From positions 55,569 to 119,568 of the forward strand of contig NZ_JAINFL010000018.1 of assembly GCF_022458895.1 (NCBI RefSeq): a stretch of 64,000 nucleotides of DNA, read 5' to 3'. Both the position numbers and the translations under genes were made by a program. The notes under the pieces are model-generated. The model searched no databases. It worked only from the letters and a program-made list of their open reading frames with translations, and was not told the DNA's origin. The stretch is from Roseihalotalea indica (lineage in GTDB: Bacteria; Bacteroidota; Bacteroidia; Cytophagales; Cyclobacteriaceae). How positions within the stretch are numbered: position 1 is the first letter of the stretch; each line of letters opens with the position of its first letter. Of the stretch, positions 7,405 through 17,354 are shown piece by piece.

Positions 7405-10299
7405 ATGTTACGCTTATTGAGATGGATTTTCGTGTTTTTGACGTGCCCAATGGTATGGGGTGCCGTGCCGCCAGAGGAACCTCCGGCATTTGTTATTAAT
7501 GAGTTTCAGGATTTTTTTGAAAGTGATACCTTACAAAATTATCTTTGGATTGTTGAGGATAGCTCAAACCTATGGAGCATTGACGAAGCCCAGGCAGCGT
7601 ATAAGCAAGGGAAATATATACCCTATCTTGAATACCATAGCACTTACGGTTACCCTACTCCTTATTATAGTTACTGGGGTAAAATAAGAATTAAGAACAA
7701 CTTACCTTATGATACTGAATGGCTGCTGGAGATAAGCTCGAAAAATTCCTTTGTAGATGTTTATACCCGCCAGCCTGATAGTACTCTCACGGTTCAACAT
7801 ACAGGATACTATTTACCGGTTAAGGAACGTGCTATCAGCTCTAATGTTGGCAATAGCGTATGGTTAAAGCTACAATCAGGTGAAGAGAAAGAAATTTACA
7901 TCAAAATTAAGCGAATTACCGGCTTTCGGCCCAGGTTTGCGCTACTTTTGGTAGCCCCTCAGTACTGGATTCATCAGGATATTACTTTTACCGATTTTAC
8001 TACCGGACTTATTGAAGGGGCTCTCTGTATTGTGGCCATATTCTTTCTGTTTTACTATAGCTCGCTTAAAGACAGGGCTTACTTCTACTATGCCCTATTT
8101 TTGCTTTCTACGGCCATTCACTACCTGTTCGACTACCAATATTTCTACACTGATGTTATCTTAGGCAAGTATATCCATCTCAAACTGCACATGTGGCTGC
8201 TGTCTAGTGTGTATTTTGTGTTTCTGGTATTGTTTGTTCGGTCATTCCTTAATATACCAGAGCGCTTCCCCTCACTGGATCGGCTTTTTAGACTGATGAT
8301 TGGCATCCGTCTAGGCTTATTAGCCTTATGCCTGGGTATTATAACCTGGAGCTTTGACCTGGCCCTGGTTGATAAAATATACGCTACTACTCTAAATGAC
8401 CTTGAGGTAGTCCTTTGGATCATTATTATAATCTATCTTGTGTGGCAACCTCTGGAAAAAGCGGACCGCTATATGCTGCTCGGGGTTTCTTTATTTATTA
8501 CGTGTATCGGACTTGTGCTATTGACATTTCAGGTGCCTGGCCTGCATCAGTACTGGATCCCTTATATCTATAATGTAGGACTTGTCAGCCAGGTAATCTG
8601 TTTGTCTATTGCCCTGGGAGTTCGGCAGCGAAGTAGCCAGGTAGATGCGATGAGGACCATAGAAAAACAGGTAAAGGCTCGCACTAAAGAGATTAACGAC
8701 CAGCGCAGGCAGTTATCAACGCAGGCCAAAGAGCTAGAAAAGCTAAACCGTATGCGTTCTCACCTGCTGGCTAACATTTCGCATGAGTTTCGCACTCCCC
8801 TCACCCTGATTATTAATCCTCTTGAGCAACTAATTCAATCTGAAAAACTGGGTGGAGCTACTAAGCTAAAATCCCATTTTCGGCAAATGAAGTTCCATGC
8901 CAAAAGCCTGTTACAGTTTGTAGATCAACTGCTAATGCTTTCTCGCATTGAAACCGACACTTTCTCACTGCATCGCGAGTCTGCCAATATTGTAGACTAT
9001 CTGCGCCCATTGCTTCTCTCATTTCATGGGTTAGCTGAGCGGCAGAAGATTAACTATGAGGTACAGTTACCTTCTCAGCCAATTAGTGTCAATGCCGACC
9101 TTCAGAAGATGACCATGATTGTCAACAACCTCCTTTCCAACGCATTCAAGTTCACTCCGGAAGAAGGCACGATCATAATCAGTTTGTGGGCAGAGCATTC
9201 TAATTTATGGATTACCGTACAGGATAATGGCCTAGGCATTGACCCGCAAGAACACGACAGCATCTTCGATCGCTTCTACCAATCGGAAAACGGGCAGAAA
9301 CATAATGTAACTGGTACGGGTATCGGACTGTCGCTTACCCGGGAGGTAGTCAATATGCATAGAGGAGATATTCAGCTAGAGAGCCAACCAGAAAAAGGGT
9401 CAACTTTTACAGTATGCCTTCCTATTGTGCAAAATACCCCCGGCGTACACTTTTACTCGAAAGCAGCGCCCTCTTTACCTGAAGCAGCTCTTGTCGAGAA
9501 GAAAGCAGAAACTAGCTCTCATACAATCAGGATATTAGTTGTAGAAGATAACCCGTATATGCGGCAACATCTTCAAGATTGCCTGCATGACAGCTACGAA
9601 ATCTTTACTGCTGCTGATGGAGAAGAAGGGCAAATTATAGCCGAGGAGCAACTTCCGGACCTGGTAATAACTGACTTATCTATGCCCCGGCAAGATGGTA
9701 TCCAACTGACTCAGGCTCTAAAAAAGAACCTGCTTACCAGCCACATACCCATTATAATGTTAACCGCCCGTGTTGGACAAGAACACCAGATAGACGGCTG
9801 GCAGCATGGAGCCGATGCCTATATTACTAAACCCTTTGATGTAGCTTTGTTAAGAGCTCGACTCAAAAATCTGCTGGATGAACGGGCTCGGTTACGAGAA
9901 TATTATCTTCACCATCTGGTGGAGCGATCTCAAGCTCCTACAGCCCCCCCTCTCACTCCCGACCCTTTTCTTGAGAAGCTCACTGCGATTGTTGAGGAAC
10001 GTTATCCAGACAGCTCATTTGATGTAGAAACCCTAAGTGATGCGATGGCGCTTAGCTCCTCTCAACTCAACCGCAAACTTAAGGCGCTTATTCAATACTC
10101 TTCTAATGAGTTTATCCGATCTTACCGCTTACGAAAAGCGGCCGCATTACTTCTTTCCTCTAACCACACCGTAGCCGAGATAGCGTACATGGTTGGGTTC
10201 TCCAGCCCCTCTTACTTTACACGCAAATTTCGCGAACATTTCGCCCACCTTCCTTCTGAGCATAAAAAATATGCCCAAATAAAGCCTGATGCCCGATAA
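7405..10299 (+). CDS. 7TMR-DISM hybrid histidine kinase / response regulator / AraC regulator
   Basis: A 964-residue one-protein two-component system. In order: signal peptide; periplasmic 7TMR-DISMED2-like sensor (about 30-190); seven-helix 7TMR-DISM membrane domain (about 200-400); coiled linker; HisKA with ISHEFRTPL, phospho-acceptor His460; HATPase with DNGLGID and GTGIGLSLTRE; receiver domain starting ILVVEDN with phospho-acceptor Asp757 in the TDLSMP motif; C-terminal AraC-type helix-turn-helix (about 865-960, VAEIAYMVGFSSPSYFTRKF). 7TMR-DISM sensors often bind carbohydrates or other small ligands, but the ligand here is unknown. The ATG at 7405 follows TAGGAAAT, a rare Shine-Dalgarno-like match, and is preferred over a TTG at 7357. 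Its position upstream of polysaccharide cluster A suggests, without proving, that it regulates that cluster. Confidence 0.9.
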   Translation: MLRLLRWIFVFLTCPMVWGAVPPEEPPAFVINEFQDFFESDTLQNYLWIVEDSSNLWSIDEAQAAYKQGKYIPYLEYHSTYGYPTPYYSYWGKIRIKNNLPYDTEWLLEISSKNSFVDVYTRQPDSTLTVQHTGYYLPVKERAISSNVGNSVWLKLQSGEEKEIYIKIKRITGFRPRFALLLVAPQYWIHQDITFTDFTTGLIEGALCIVAIFFLFYYSSLKDRAYFYYALFLLSTAIHYLFDYQYFYTDVILGKYIHLKLHMWLLSSVYFVFLVLFVRSFLNIPERFPSLDRLFRLMIGIRLGLLALCLGIITWSFDLALVDKIYATTLNDLEVVLWIIIIIYLVWQPLEKADRYMLLGVSLFITCIGLVLLTFQVPGLHQYWIPYIYNVGLVSQVICLSIALGVRQRSSQVDAMRTIEKQVKARTKEINDQRRQLSTQAKELEKLNRMRSHLLANISHEFRTPLTLIINPLEQLIQSEKLGGATKLKSHFRQMKFHAKSLLQFVDQLLMLSRIETDTFSLHRESANIVDYLRPLLLSFHGLAERQKINYEVQLPSQPISVNADLQKMTMIVNNLLSNAFKFTPEEGTIIISLWAEHSNLWITVQDNGLGIDPQEHDSIFDRFYQSENGQKHNVTGTGIGLSLTREVVNMHRGDIQLESQPEKGSTFTVCLPIVQNTPGVHFYSKAAPSLPEAALVEKKAETSSHTIRILVVEDNPYMRQHLQDCLHDSYEIFTAADGEEGQIIAEEQLPDLVITDLSMPRQDGIQLTQALKKNLLTSHIPIIMLTARVGQEHQIDGWQHGADAYITKPFDVALLRARLKNLLDERARLREYYLHHLVERSQAPTAPPLTPDPFLEKLTAIVEERYPDSSFDVETLSDAMALSSSQLNRKLKALIQYSSNEFIRSYRLRKAAALLLSSNHTVAEIAYMVGFSSPSYFTRKFREHFAHLPSEHKKYAQIKPDAR

Positions 10300-10400
10300 G
10301 TGACAGGAATTGCCTGATTTGTTACACTAGCTTTTCTGGAAATGTGATACTATTGATCAGGCTTTCTAATCAGCCAACCCAGTATCAATCTGATACTTGT

Positions 10401-11231
10401 ATGATTAATGGTAAAATGAATGATGATATGTCAAATCGCGCCCCTATATCTAATTATAAGTTAAGAAAGAAGTTCAGTAAAGGACGGCATATGTTGCACC
10501 ACCAAAATTTTGACCCAAATTTATCAGATTACAAACGCACTCTTCGCCCGGTGCCCCGCGGGCAACACACCCTCAGTTTAGGCCCGGCTTTTCTATTTAT
10601 CTACGACTACCACACTCAACAGTACGAATATATAGGCCAGGAAATTGAAGAAGTTCTTGGCTACAGACCAGAAATAATAAAGCAACATGGTGTAAGGTTT
10701 GTAACGCAGCGTATGCGCCCCCAAGATGCTGAGGCTTTTGACCATATGGTGCTACGTGCGCTGCACCATTTACGTCATGAGATACCAGATCGGGAGCGGT
10801 CGCAATATTCGGTCAGTTTTGATTATCAGTTACAACATGCCAGCGGGCGATGGTTACACATATTACAACAGTCCGTAGAATTAGCCTATGACCGCCAGGG
10901 TAATCTTGTTTTTTCCATGGAGAAGGTAACGGATATCAGCCACCGTCCGCCTGAAATTACTCCTATGCTAAGTATTTATGGCCCCAGCCCTGAACATTCT
11001 CTGATCTACCGGCCATTTCACGAGTCTGCAAATGAAAATAGTTTCTTTACCCGCTCTGAAATGCGCATATTACAATTACTAGACAAAGCTATGAGCACCC
11101 AGGAGATTGCCGACCGGCTGGATCTAAGCATCAATACTATTGCCACACATCGTAAAAATATGCTTAAGAAAGCCGGAGTAAGTAATACACCCAAACTGCT
11201 GCGTATGGCTCAGAACAAAGGCATCTTATAA
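10401..11231 (+). CDS. PAS-LuxR family transcriptional regulator
   Basis: About 276 residues from the ATG at 10401 (a GTG at 10344 and ATGs at 10416 and 10428 are alternatives). The centre is a PAS fold (about residues 60-185; YIGQEIEEVLGYRPE, then FDYQLQHASGRWLHILQQS), resembling PAS_3-type sensors. The C-terminal ~65 residues form a LuxR/GerE helix-turn-helix (MRILQLLDKAMSTQEIADRL, then NTIATHRKNMLKKAGVS). There is no receiver domain, so it probably senses a cytoplasmic ligand directly or through the PAS domain. It follows the hybrid kinase by about 100 nt and precedes polysaccharide cluster A by 559 nt, so a role in controlling that cluster is a reasonable inference. Confidence 0.85.
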   Translation: MINGKMNDDMSNRAPISNYKLRKKFSKGRHMLHHQNFDPNLSDYKRTLRPVPRGQHTLSLGPAFLFIYDYHTQQYEYIGQEIEEVLGYRPEIIKQHGVRFVTQRMRPQDAEAFDHMVLRALHHLRHEIPDRERSQYSVSFDYQLQHASGRWLHILQQSVELAYDRQGNLVFSMEKVTDISHRPPEITPMLSIYGPSPEHSLIYRPFHESANENSFFTRSEMRILQLLDKAMSTQEIADRLDLSINTIATHRKNMLKKAGVSNTPKLLRMAQNKGIL

Positions 11232-11790
11232 AGAACAGTACTGACAGCCACTGTTTATTCCTTCTTCTGCAGAATGCTTAGGGGGGAGAAATCTATTGAC
11301 ATACGACCATTACCTTAGATGACTGGCAATATAAAATATGAACCATATTCGGCTGCATCTATATTTTTTTCTGCGTGGGCATTCTTTTTACCCTAAAAAT
11401 GCTAGCTAGCTATTAGTGCCATTCGTAATCCATTTTGATGCTACACATTTATTTTTTCGGAAACCAGCTATCTTTTAAAAGCTCTTTCATTTCTTAAGTC
11501 TTCAACATCATAATTATGTTCTTCACATCTTATGATATTTTCCGTTTCTCTCAGTAAACTATTGTAGAGATTATGGTTAACGTGAAAAAAGCATCTATTT
11601 GGTAACAATAGCGCAACAAAAAAGGCAAAAAATTGCCTAACTTGAAGTGAAGCCTGAGCTTTGTTAAAATTTATTTAGCCAGAAGGTCTTTTTTTTGTGA
11701 AAGACTATTTGTTACTTTGGTATTGGATTATTCTTAATTGTGCCCTGCGGTCATCTACCGACAGGTATTTTTTAGTGTAAAAAGACGTAC
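11232..11790. other. Regulatory intergenic region upstream of polysaccharide cluster A
   Basis: This 559-nt AT-rich region has no supportable gene. A short hairpin AACAGT...ACTGTT (about 11234-11255) just after the LuxR stop may be a weak terminator. GGCAA-AAAA-TTGCC at 11624-11637 is a dyad flanked by an A-run. A weak promoter-like pair (T-run at 11689-11692, then TTACTTTG at 11712-11719, one mismatch to TAnnTTTG) lies about 75 nt before the export lipoprotein start. GCTAGCTAGC near 11400 is palindromic. The length suggests regulated expression. Confidence 0.45.
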
Positions 11791-12564
11791 GTGCGACTAC
11801 TAAACCTATCTGTTATTGGGCTGCTGCTTTGTGCAAGCGCCTGCATTCCCAACAAAAAACTGGTGTATTTGCCCAATCCGGAATTTAATACCGAGACACC
11901 TACCCCTGTGTATAATAACCCTCAAACGTATCAACTACAACCTCGGGACGTTTTGTCTGTTAGAATTAAAACTCTCGATATAGATACAGAAAACTACTTT
12001 AATATTGAATCAGAAGGAGGTTTTCAGCAGCTCAATGCTGCGGGCTTATACATTAATGGTTATTCTATTAATTCAAGAGGCATGATTACCTTGCCAGAAG
12101 TAGGAGAAGTGAAAGTAAGTGGGCTGACTATAGAAGAGGCCGAAGCAAAAATTCGGGACGCCATCAGCACCTACGTTAATAATGTTACCATATTGGTGAA
12201 GCTGGTGAGCTTCAAAGTCACTGTGCTAGGCGAAGTGAACGCGCCTGGGTACTACTATGTTTACAACGAACAAGCTAATGTGCTGGAAGTACTGGGCATT
12301 GCCGGTGACCTTACTGATTATGGTAATCGAGAAAATATCACGCTGGTTCGCCAAACGAACACGGGCAGCGAATCCGTTTTGCTCAATCTGAAAGACCCAA
12401 ATTTATTGTCTTCTAAATACTACTATGTGCAGCCTAATGATGTTTTGTATGTGCAGCCTTTACAGGCCAAAACAACTCGTGGTAATATAAACACCTTATC
12501 CATACTCAGTGTATTGTTCGGGGCAGTCTCTACTGCTATCCTCATTTTGAACTATGTTGAATAA
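11791..12564 (+). CDS. Polysaccharide export outer-membrane lipoprotein (Wza-like)
   Basis: A 257-residue lipoprotein starting at GTG 11791. The signal peptide ends in a lipobox-like LLLCASAC, with Cys18 as lipidation site. A poly-export domain follows (YQLQPRDVLSVRIKTLD, then GMITLPEVGEVKVSGLTIEE) with one SLBB beta-grasp domain (KVTVLGEVNAPGYYYV) and a hydrophobic C-terminal helix (LSILSVLFGAVSTAILIL) that could form the outer-membrane exit as in Wza. In this family the protein forms the outer-membrane channel that releases capsule or exopolysaccharide and works with the Wzc-type kinase, whose gene begins only 3 nt after this stop. It is first in the plus-strand unit of cluster A. Confidence 0.9.
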   Translation: MRLLNLSVIGLLLCASACIPNKKLVYLPNPEFNTETPTPVYNNPQTYQLQPRDVLSVRIKTLDIDTENYFNIESEGGFQQLNAAGLYINGYSINSRGMITLPEVGEVKVSGLTIEEAEAKIRDAISTYVNNVTILVKLVSFKVTVLGEVNAPGYYYVYNEQANVLEVLGIAGDLTDYGNRENITLVRQTNTGSESVLLNLKDPNLLSSKYYYVQPNDVLYVQPLQAKTTRGNINTLSILSVLFGAVSTAILILNYVE

Positions 12565-12567
12565 ACT

Positions 12568-14925
12568 ATGGAAGATATTGATGTACGCGTTGTCATACGC
12601 AAGTTACTCCGAAAATGGTACTGGTTTGCTCTATCTTTAGGAATCACCCTTAGCTTGGCATTCTTATACTTATGGGTTACTGAAGAAACCTATAACGTGG
12701 CTACAACGATACAGCTAAAAGACCAAAGCCTGAGTGATAAGGGAACCGGAGAAGAAAAATTTTTAAGTGGATTCGAACTGTTAGATTCTGACTCAGAGTT
12801 AGAAGACGAAATAGGTATACTAACTTCTTACTCTACCATTAGGCAAAGCCTGCAAGACCTAGGTTTTGAAGTAAGCTATTTCTCTTATCCTTCTGCCTTA
12901 AACTGGGTGGCACAAACCGTAGGTAAAGAGGTCTATCCCGCCCCTTTCCGTATACAGCTGGATAGTGCTTATCGGCAGTTGCTTTACACCCCTATACATA
13001 TCTCTTTTCCTGATGTACAGCATTACCGAGTGCAACTTGCATCTGATGACACCCCCTTCTGGTTAACAAATAATACTATTGACCAAGCAGATACATGGGA
13101 AGAAGAGATTGATCTGGACACTACTTTATCAATCAATGAGCCTCTGCAACTTCCTTATTTAAGCTTTTCCCCCAGAATTGCCAATCCATCTCAGTTGCTC
13201 GAGGAAGGGGAAGATATTGGATACTTTATCACCATTCAGAGTTTAAATGATCTGACGGACTCTTACCAAAAAGAGTTACAGATAGAAACTATCTCTGAAA
13301 ACTCTAATATTACCCGGCTAAGCCTGGCTAGCCCAGTTCCACAAAAAGAAAAGGCTTTTTTAAGCCAGTTAGCTGAAGTTTATATCAATAATGATTTGGC
13401 TAAAAAGAACCGGTTGGGCGAACGAACCATTGAGTTTATTGACTTTCAGTTGAATAATGTGGCTGACTCACTGCGGAGTACCGAGGGTAACCTAGAAGAC
13501 TTCCGTGCTGAAAACCAGGTAATAGATGTGGGAGTTACTTCTCAGAATCTGACTACCCAACTTTTCACATTAGAAGAAAAACAAGCTGAGCTAAGTGTGC
13601 AAAACGAGTACTACAAATACATGGCTGAGTACCTGGCCTCTAATGAGAACGTTACTGATGTAGTAGCACCTTCTTCCGTAGGTATTCAGGACGAATTACT
13701 GAACAGCTTGCTGATTCAGCTCTCTAACTTAAATGAAGAAAAGATATCAAAGGATTACAGTTCTAATCCTAATAACCCGGTATTAAAAGTATTAGAGCGT
13801 AAAATTCAAAATACCAAGCAGGCTCTCATTGATAATATTGATAACCTGATTAGCTCAAACAATATTGGTTTACGCGAAAATAACCGTCGTATTGCTAACA
13901 TAAAGCAGACCATGAACCGGTTGCCTCAAAACGAACGCAACCTTACCGACATTGAACGGCGCTTTGCTTTTAACGACAACATCTATAACTACTTACTACA
14001 GAAGCGGGCCGAAGCCGGCATTGCTATTGCATCGAATGTACCCAATAAATCCGTCATTGATGCGCCTCGCCAGACCAGTAACGAGCCTGTAAGCCCTAAT
14101 AAATTATTTATAATACTTTTGGCTTTCATGGCAGGCTGTATTATGCCAGCCGGGCTTATTTTCATTAATGACTTCTTTCAAGTAAAGGTAGAGTCTGATG
14201 ATCAATTGGCACATTGGACAAACGTGCCGGTCATTGAGCGAGTTGCTCAGGTTAAAGAGAAAGAAAAACGCCAGGCTTATATTGGTGAAAGTTATATAGC
14301 GCATGCATTCCGGTATATCCGCCACCATGTAGAATTTATGCGGTTAAGTCAGGAAGTACAAGTAATTGGAGTTACCTCAGCAAAAAGTGGGGAAGGAAAA
14401 ACATTTATTGCCAAACACCTGGCCGAATCTTTTGCTCAGGCAGGCCGCAAAACATTGTTGATTGACGCTGACCTGCACCACCCAACCTTAGCGGGCCTGA
14501 TGAATGTAAGAAACAGCCCAGGTTTAGGTGATGCTCTCAGACAAGGCAAAGAAGTTGTTATTCAGCACACTGGCATAGAACAGCTTGATGTGATCGGCTC
14601 TGGAGCTGAACAGTTTAATCCGTCAGATCTGTTGGGGAGCAGTTCTTTCACTTCTTTACTTTCTCGCCTGAAGCAGCAATACGAACTTATTGTATTGGAT
14701 ACCCCACCTTTAGGAACCATTGCCGATTACTTATTAATCAGTAAAAGTATTGACTATACACTGTGGGTAGTACGGCACGAGTATTCTCAGAAAAATGATA
14801 TACAGCGTTTAGATAAGCTCACGCGCCAGAATCAGATCAAAGCAGGAATTATCTACAACGGCACCCAGACGGCGGATATCTATTCAGGGTATTATAAAAA
14901 GACATTTAAGCAGCGGAAAGTGTGA
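12568..14925 (+). CDS. Wzc-type exopolysaccharide co-polymerase / tyrosine kinase
   Basis: A 785-residue inner-membrane protein: N-terminal Wzz domain with TM1 (about 15-37), a long periplasmic coiled-coil region with the GNVR-like segment, TM2 (about 510-535, LFIILLAFMAGCIMPAGLIF), then a cytoplasmic BY-kinase domain. Walker A SAKSGEGKT (about 603-611), Walker A' LLIDADLHHP (about 631) and Walker B LIVLDTPP (about 707) are intact. The C-terminus has a small tyrosine cluster (IYSGYYKK), shorter than in E. coli Wzc. It controls polymer length and export with the upstream lipoprotein. The stop overlaps the flippase start (GTGA), so the two are translationally coupled. Confidence 0.93.
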   Translation: MEDIDVRVVIRKLLRKWYWFALSLGITLSLAFLYLWVTEETYNVATTIQLKDQSLSDKGTGEEKFLSGFELLDSDSELEDEIGILTSYSTIRQSLQDLGFEVSYFSYPSALNWVAQTVGKEVYPAPFRIQLDSAYRQLLYTPIHISFPDVQHYRVQLASDDTPFWLTNNTIDQADTWEEEIDLDTTLSINEPLQLPYLSFSPRIANPSQLLEEGEDIGYFITIQSLNDLTDSYQKELQIETISENSNITRLSLASPVPQKEKAFLSQLAEVYINNDLAKKNRLGERTIEFIDFQLNNVADSLRSTEGNLEDFRAENQVIDVGVTSQNLTTQLFTLEEKQAELSVQNEYYKYMAEYLASNENVTDVVAPSSVGIQDELLNSLLIQLSNLNEEKISKDYSSNPNNPVLKVLERKIQNTKQALIDNIDNLISSNNIGLRENNRRIANIKQTMNRLPQNERNLTDIERRFAFNDNIYNYLLQKRAEAGIAIASNVPNKSVIDAPRQTSNEPVSPNKLFIILLAFMAGCIMPAGLIFINDFFQVKVESDDQLAHWTNVPVIERVAQVKEKEKRQAYIGESYIAHAFRYIRHHVEFMRLSQEVQVIGVTSAKSGEGKTFIAKHLAESFAQAGRKTLLIDADLHHPTLAGLMNVRNSPGLGDALRQGKEVVIQHTGIEQLDVIGSGAEQFNPSDLLGSSSFTSLLSRLKQQYELIVLDTPPLGTIADYLLISKSIDYTLWVVRHEYSQKNDIQRLDKLTRQNQIKAGIIYNGTQTADIYSGYYKKTFKQRKV

Positions 14926-16367
14926 ATTTAAAAAAGAAGTCAATTGAAGGCCTGAAGTGGTCATTCATTGAGACAATAGGTGTCCGGTTATTCTCGGTAT
15001 CCACTTATTTTATTCTTGCCAAGCTCCTTAGCCCAACCGCCTTTGGTTTAGTGGCGCTTACCAATACGTTTATCTTCTTTAGTGAAGTATTCGTAGAACA
15101 GGGGTTTGTAGCTGCTTTAGTACAAAAAAAAAATCTGGAATTAAGCCACCTTTCTTCTGCATTTTGGGGAAACCTGGCATTAGGGGCCTTGCTTTTTGGC
15201 ATTACCTACGTCTGCTCGCCCTGGATAGCCTCTCTCTACGAAGAGCCCGTGCTTGCTGACATCTTACGGGTGCATGCGCTTACCTATATTATTTCTTCAT
15301 TTGCCAAAGTACATCTTGCACTATTACAAAGAGAGCTACAGTTTAAAAAAATAGCCGTAGCTCGTACAATAGCTATTGTTGTCAGTTGCATTGTTAGTAT
15401 TGTGCTTGCTTACCTAGGATACGGCGCCTGGAGCTTAGTCTTTCAACAGATTATCTTTAATATCTTACAAACACTCATTCTCTGGATAGTAGATAGATGG
15501 AAACCTGCCTTTATATTCTCGTGGTCTCATTATAAAAGCATTTTTTCGTTTGGGTCAAAAGTGATGATGAACCGTTTTACGATGTATCTAATCCGATACA
15601 CGGATACTTTGCTTATCGGATATTTTTTAGGAACCGGACCTCTGGGTTATTACTCATTTGCTCAAAAGATATTTATTACGCTAACTGATCTTGTAGACTT
15701 AACCTTTAATAAAGTAACCTTTTCTGTGTTTTCCCTATTGCAAGATCAGCGAGAGAAGCTTTCTCAAGAGTTTCACAAATTTGTTGACTTAATAGCTACT
15801 ATATCATTTCCATTGTTTGCGGGCGCTTTTGTCTTTACTCCTACCATTGTCCCTCTATTTTTTGGTGATAAATGGACCGCCAGTATTCCCGTCATTCAGA
15901 TTTTATCAGTTGCTGGAGTATTAGCATGCTTCTACTCATGTCTGAATAACCTTTTTGGAGGTATCGGGAAAGTTGGCACCAATCTTAAAATTAAGATTGG
16001 CTATCTAATTTTAAGCTTAGTTCTAATGTACATCGCTGTGCAATATTCAATTGAAATGGTCGCGGCAACTTACATTTTTGCTATGCTCATCACACTGGTA
16101 GTTATGCTTTCCTTTATGAAGCAGCAAGTTGAGCTAAATGCTAAGCAGTACCTGATAACTTTGGGCAAACCACTTTTAGTAAGTGTATTTATCGCTTTTC
16201 TAGTATATACATCTTCTATGGCTGTTAAAGATGTGACTCTCCCTATCATAGTACTACAGGTATTTGTGAGCATAACCATTTACTTAGGCTATTTACTATT
16301 GACCAAGCCTAATTTTATGAATGAGATCAGATCACTTTCCAATAAGAAACCAATAAAAGCTAAATAA
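14922..16367 (+). CDS. Wzx-like oligosaccharide flippase (MOP superfamily)
   Basis: A 481-residue polytopic membrane protein with about 12-14 predicted helices and the N-terminal pattern of polysaccharide_synt family flippases (KKKSIEGLKWSFIETIGVRL, ILAKLLSPTAFGLVALTNTF). It is expected to flip undecaprenyl-linked repeat units across the inner membrane for polymerisation by the Wzy-like protein at 18520-19956. The GTG start at 14922 overlaps the kinase stop by 4 nt. The next gene follows after 20 nt. Confidence 0.9.
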   Translation: MNLKKKSIEGLKWSFIETIGVRLFSVSTYFILAKLLSPTAFGLVALTNTFIFFSEVFVEQGFVAALVQKKNLELSHLSSAFWGNLALGALLFGITYVCSPWIASLYEEPVLADILRVHALTYIISSFAKVHLALLQRELQFKKIAVARTIAIVVSCIVSIVLAYLGYGAWSLVFQQIIFNILQTLILWIVDRWKPAFIFSWSHYKSIFSFGSKVMMNRFTMYLIRYTDTLLIGYFLGTGPLGYYSFAQKIFITLTDLVDLTFNKVTFSVFSLLQDQREKLSQEFHKFVDLIATISFPLFAGAFVFTPTIVPLFFGDKWTASIPVIQILSVAGVLACFYSCLNNLFGGIGKVGTNLKIKIGYLILSLVLMYIAVQYSIEMVAATYIFAMLITLVVMLSFMKQQVELNAKQYLITLGKPLLVSVFIAFLVYTSSMAVKDVTLPIIVLQVFVSITIYLGYLLLTKPNFMNEIRSLSNKKPIKAK

Positions 16368-16387
16368 CATTTTTTAACTATAGCTCA

Positions 16388-17278
16388 GTGATAAAATATT
16401 CTATCTCTGTTTTAATACCTGTTTATAACCGAAAAGATGCTCTTATAAGAGCTATTGAATCTGTTTTAAATCAAACGTATCAGCCGGATGAAATAATTAT
16501 TGCGGATGATGCTTCTGATTACGATATAGATACTTTTATAAAAGAAGAACATCCCGCTATTGCCAGTAAAGTGAAAGTAGTAAGAGGTGCGGTGAACAAG
16601 GGGGTTTCAGGCGCGCGAAACCTGGCCTTTCAGCACAGCACCGGAGATCTTATTGCACTGCTGGATTCGGATGACAGCTGGCATCCGGAAAAATTAAAGA
16701 AACAACTTGCTCTCTTTGAAGAAGCCCCTACTACCGATGTAGTATCCTGCCGGCAGTGGATCGTTAGGGGTAATGAAAAACGGGAGCAAAAAAAAGAACT
16801 CTATCAGGCAGACCTTTTTGATCATCTAACAAGCGATTGGCACCCACCGAACCCTTCAACCTTACTTTTACGAAGAAAGTATCTTGAACTAGTCCCCTTT
16901 AATGAAAATATTAGGTATCTAGAAGATTTAGACTGGTGGCTTACGTTTGCATTGCTTGAGCCTAAGATACAGTATGTAGATGAGCTTTTGATGTATTATT
17001 TTATCAATGAAGAAAATCGTCTATCGTATACCGCCTATGAAGAAAGGTTTAAGAAAATTGAGATAATCCTATCATTATGGAAAGAAAGGATAACTAAGCA
17101 TAAAGGGAGTCAACAATATAGAGTTTTTAAAGAATATCTCCTTACTTATAATGCTATCGATGCTTTTGTAGTAAATGCCAGGAAAAAAAATGCAACCCTA
17201 ATGGTCAGGATCTTTTTTAAGTATTTGTGGAACAAAAAGAAGTTTTATCAACTGCTTATTAGCAAAGCTCAGAGCTAA
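16388..17278 (+). CDS. Family 2 glycosyltransferase
   Basis: A 296-residue GT-A fold enzyme. The N-terminal nucleotide-binding segment SVLIPVYNRKDALIRAIESV and the metal-binding DXD-type motif LLDSDDSWHP (about residue 95) are typical of GT2 enzymes that transfer sugars from UDP- or dTDP-donors onto lipid-linked intermediates. EDLDWWLTFALLEP fits the acceptor-side ED motif. Donor and acceptor cannot be predicted. GTG start, 20 nt after the flippase, in the plus-strand unit of cluster A. Confidence 0.9.
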   Translation: MIKYSISVLIPVYNRKDALIRAIESVLNQTYQPDEIIIADDASDYDIDTFIKEEHPAIASKVKVVRGAVNKGVSGARNLAFQHSTGDLIALLDSDDSWHPEKLKKQLALFEEAPTTDVVSCRQWIVRGNEKREQKKELYQADLFDHLTSDWHPPNPSTLLLRRKYLELVPFNENIRYLEDLDWWLTFALLEPKIQYVDELLMYYFINEENRLSYTAYEERFKKIEIILSLWKERITKHKGSQQYRVFKEYLLTYNAIDAFVVNARKKNATLMVRIFFKYLWNKKKFYQLLISKAQS

Positions 17279-17354
17279 ATGCGAAAGCAAGTAGTAGTCA
17301 CGATAAACGCTTATTTAACACAACTTTTTAGGCAAAACCAAAGAACCTATTCTC

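Noticed and set aside
10344..10400. GTG start at 10344 for the PAS-LuxR regulator
   Set aside because: It adds 19 residues with no domain and is not better supported than the ATG at 10401; kept only as an alternative.
11624..11637. GGCAA-AAAA-TTGCC hairpin read as a minus-strand terminator
   Set aside because: A T-run follows on the minus strand, but the nearest minus-strand gene that could be read into it starts far away at 19956 and converges with the plus-strand unit; a chance structure or protein site is more likely.
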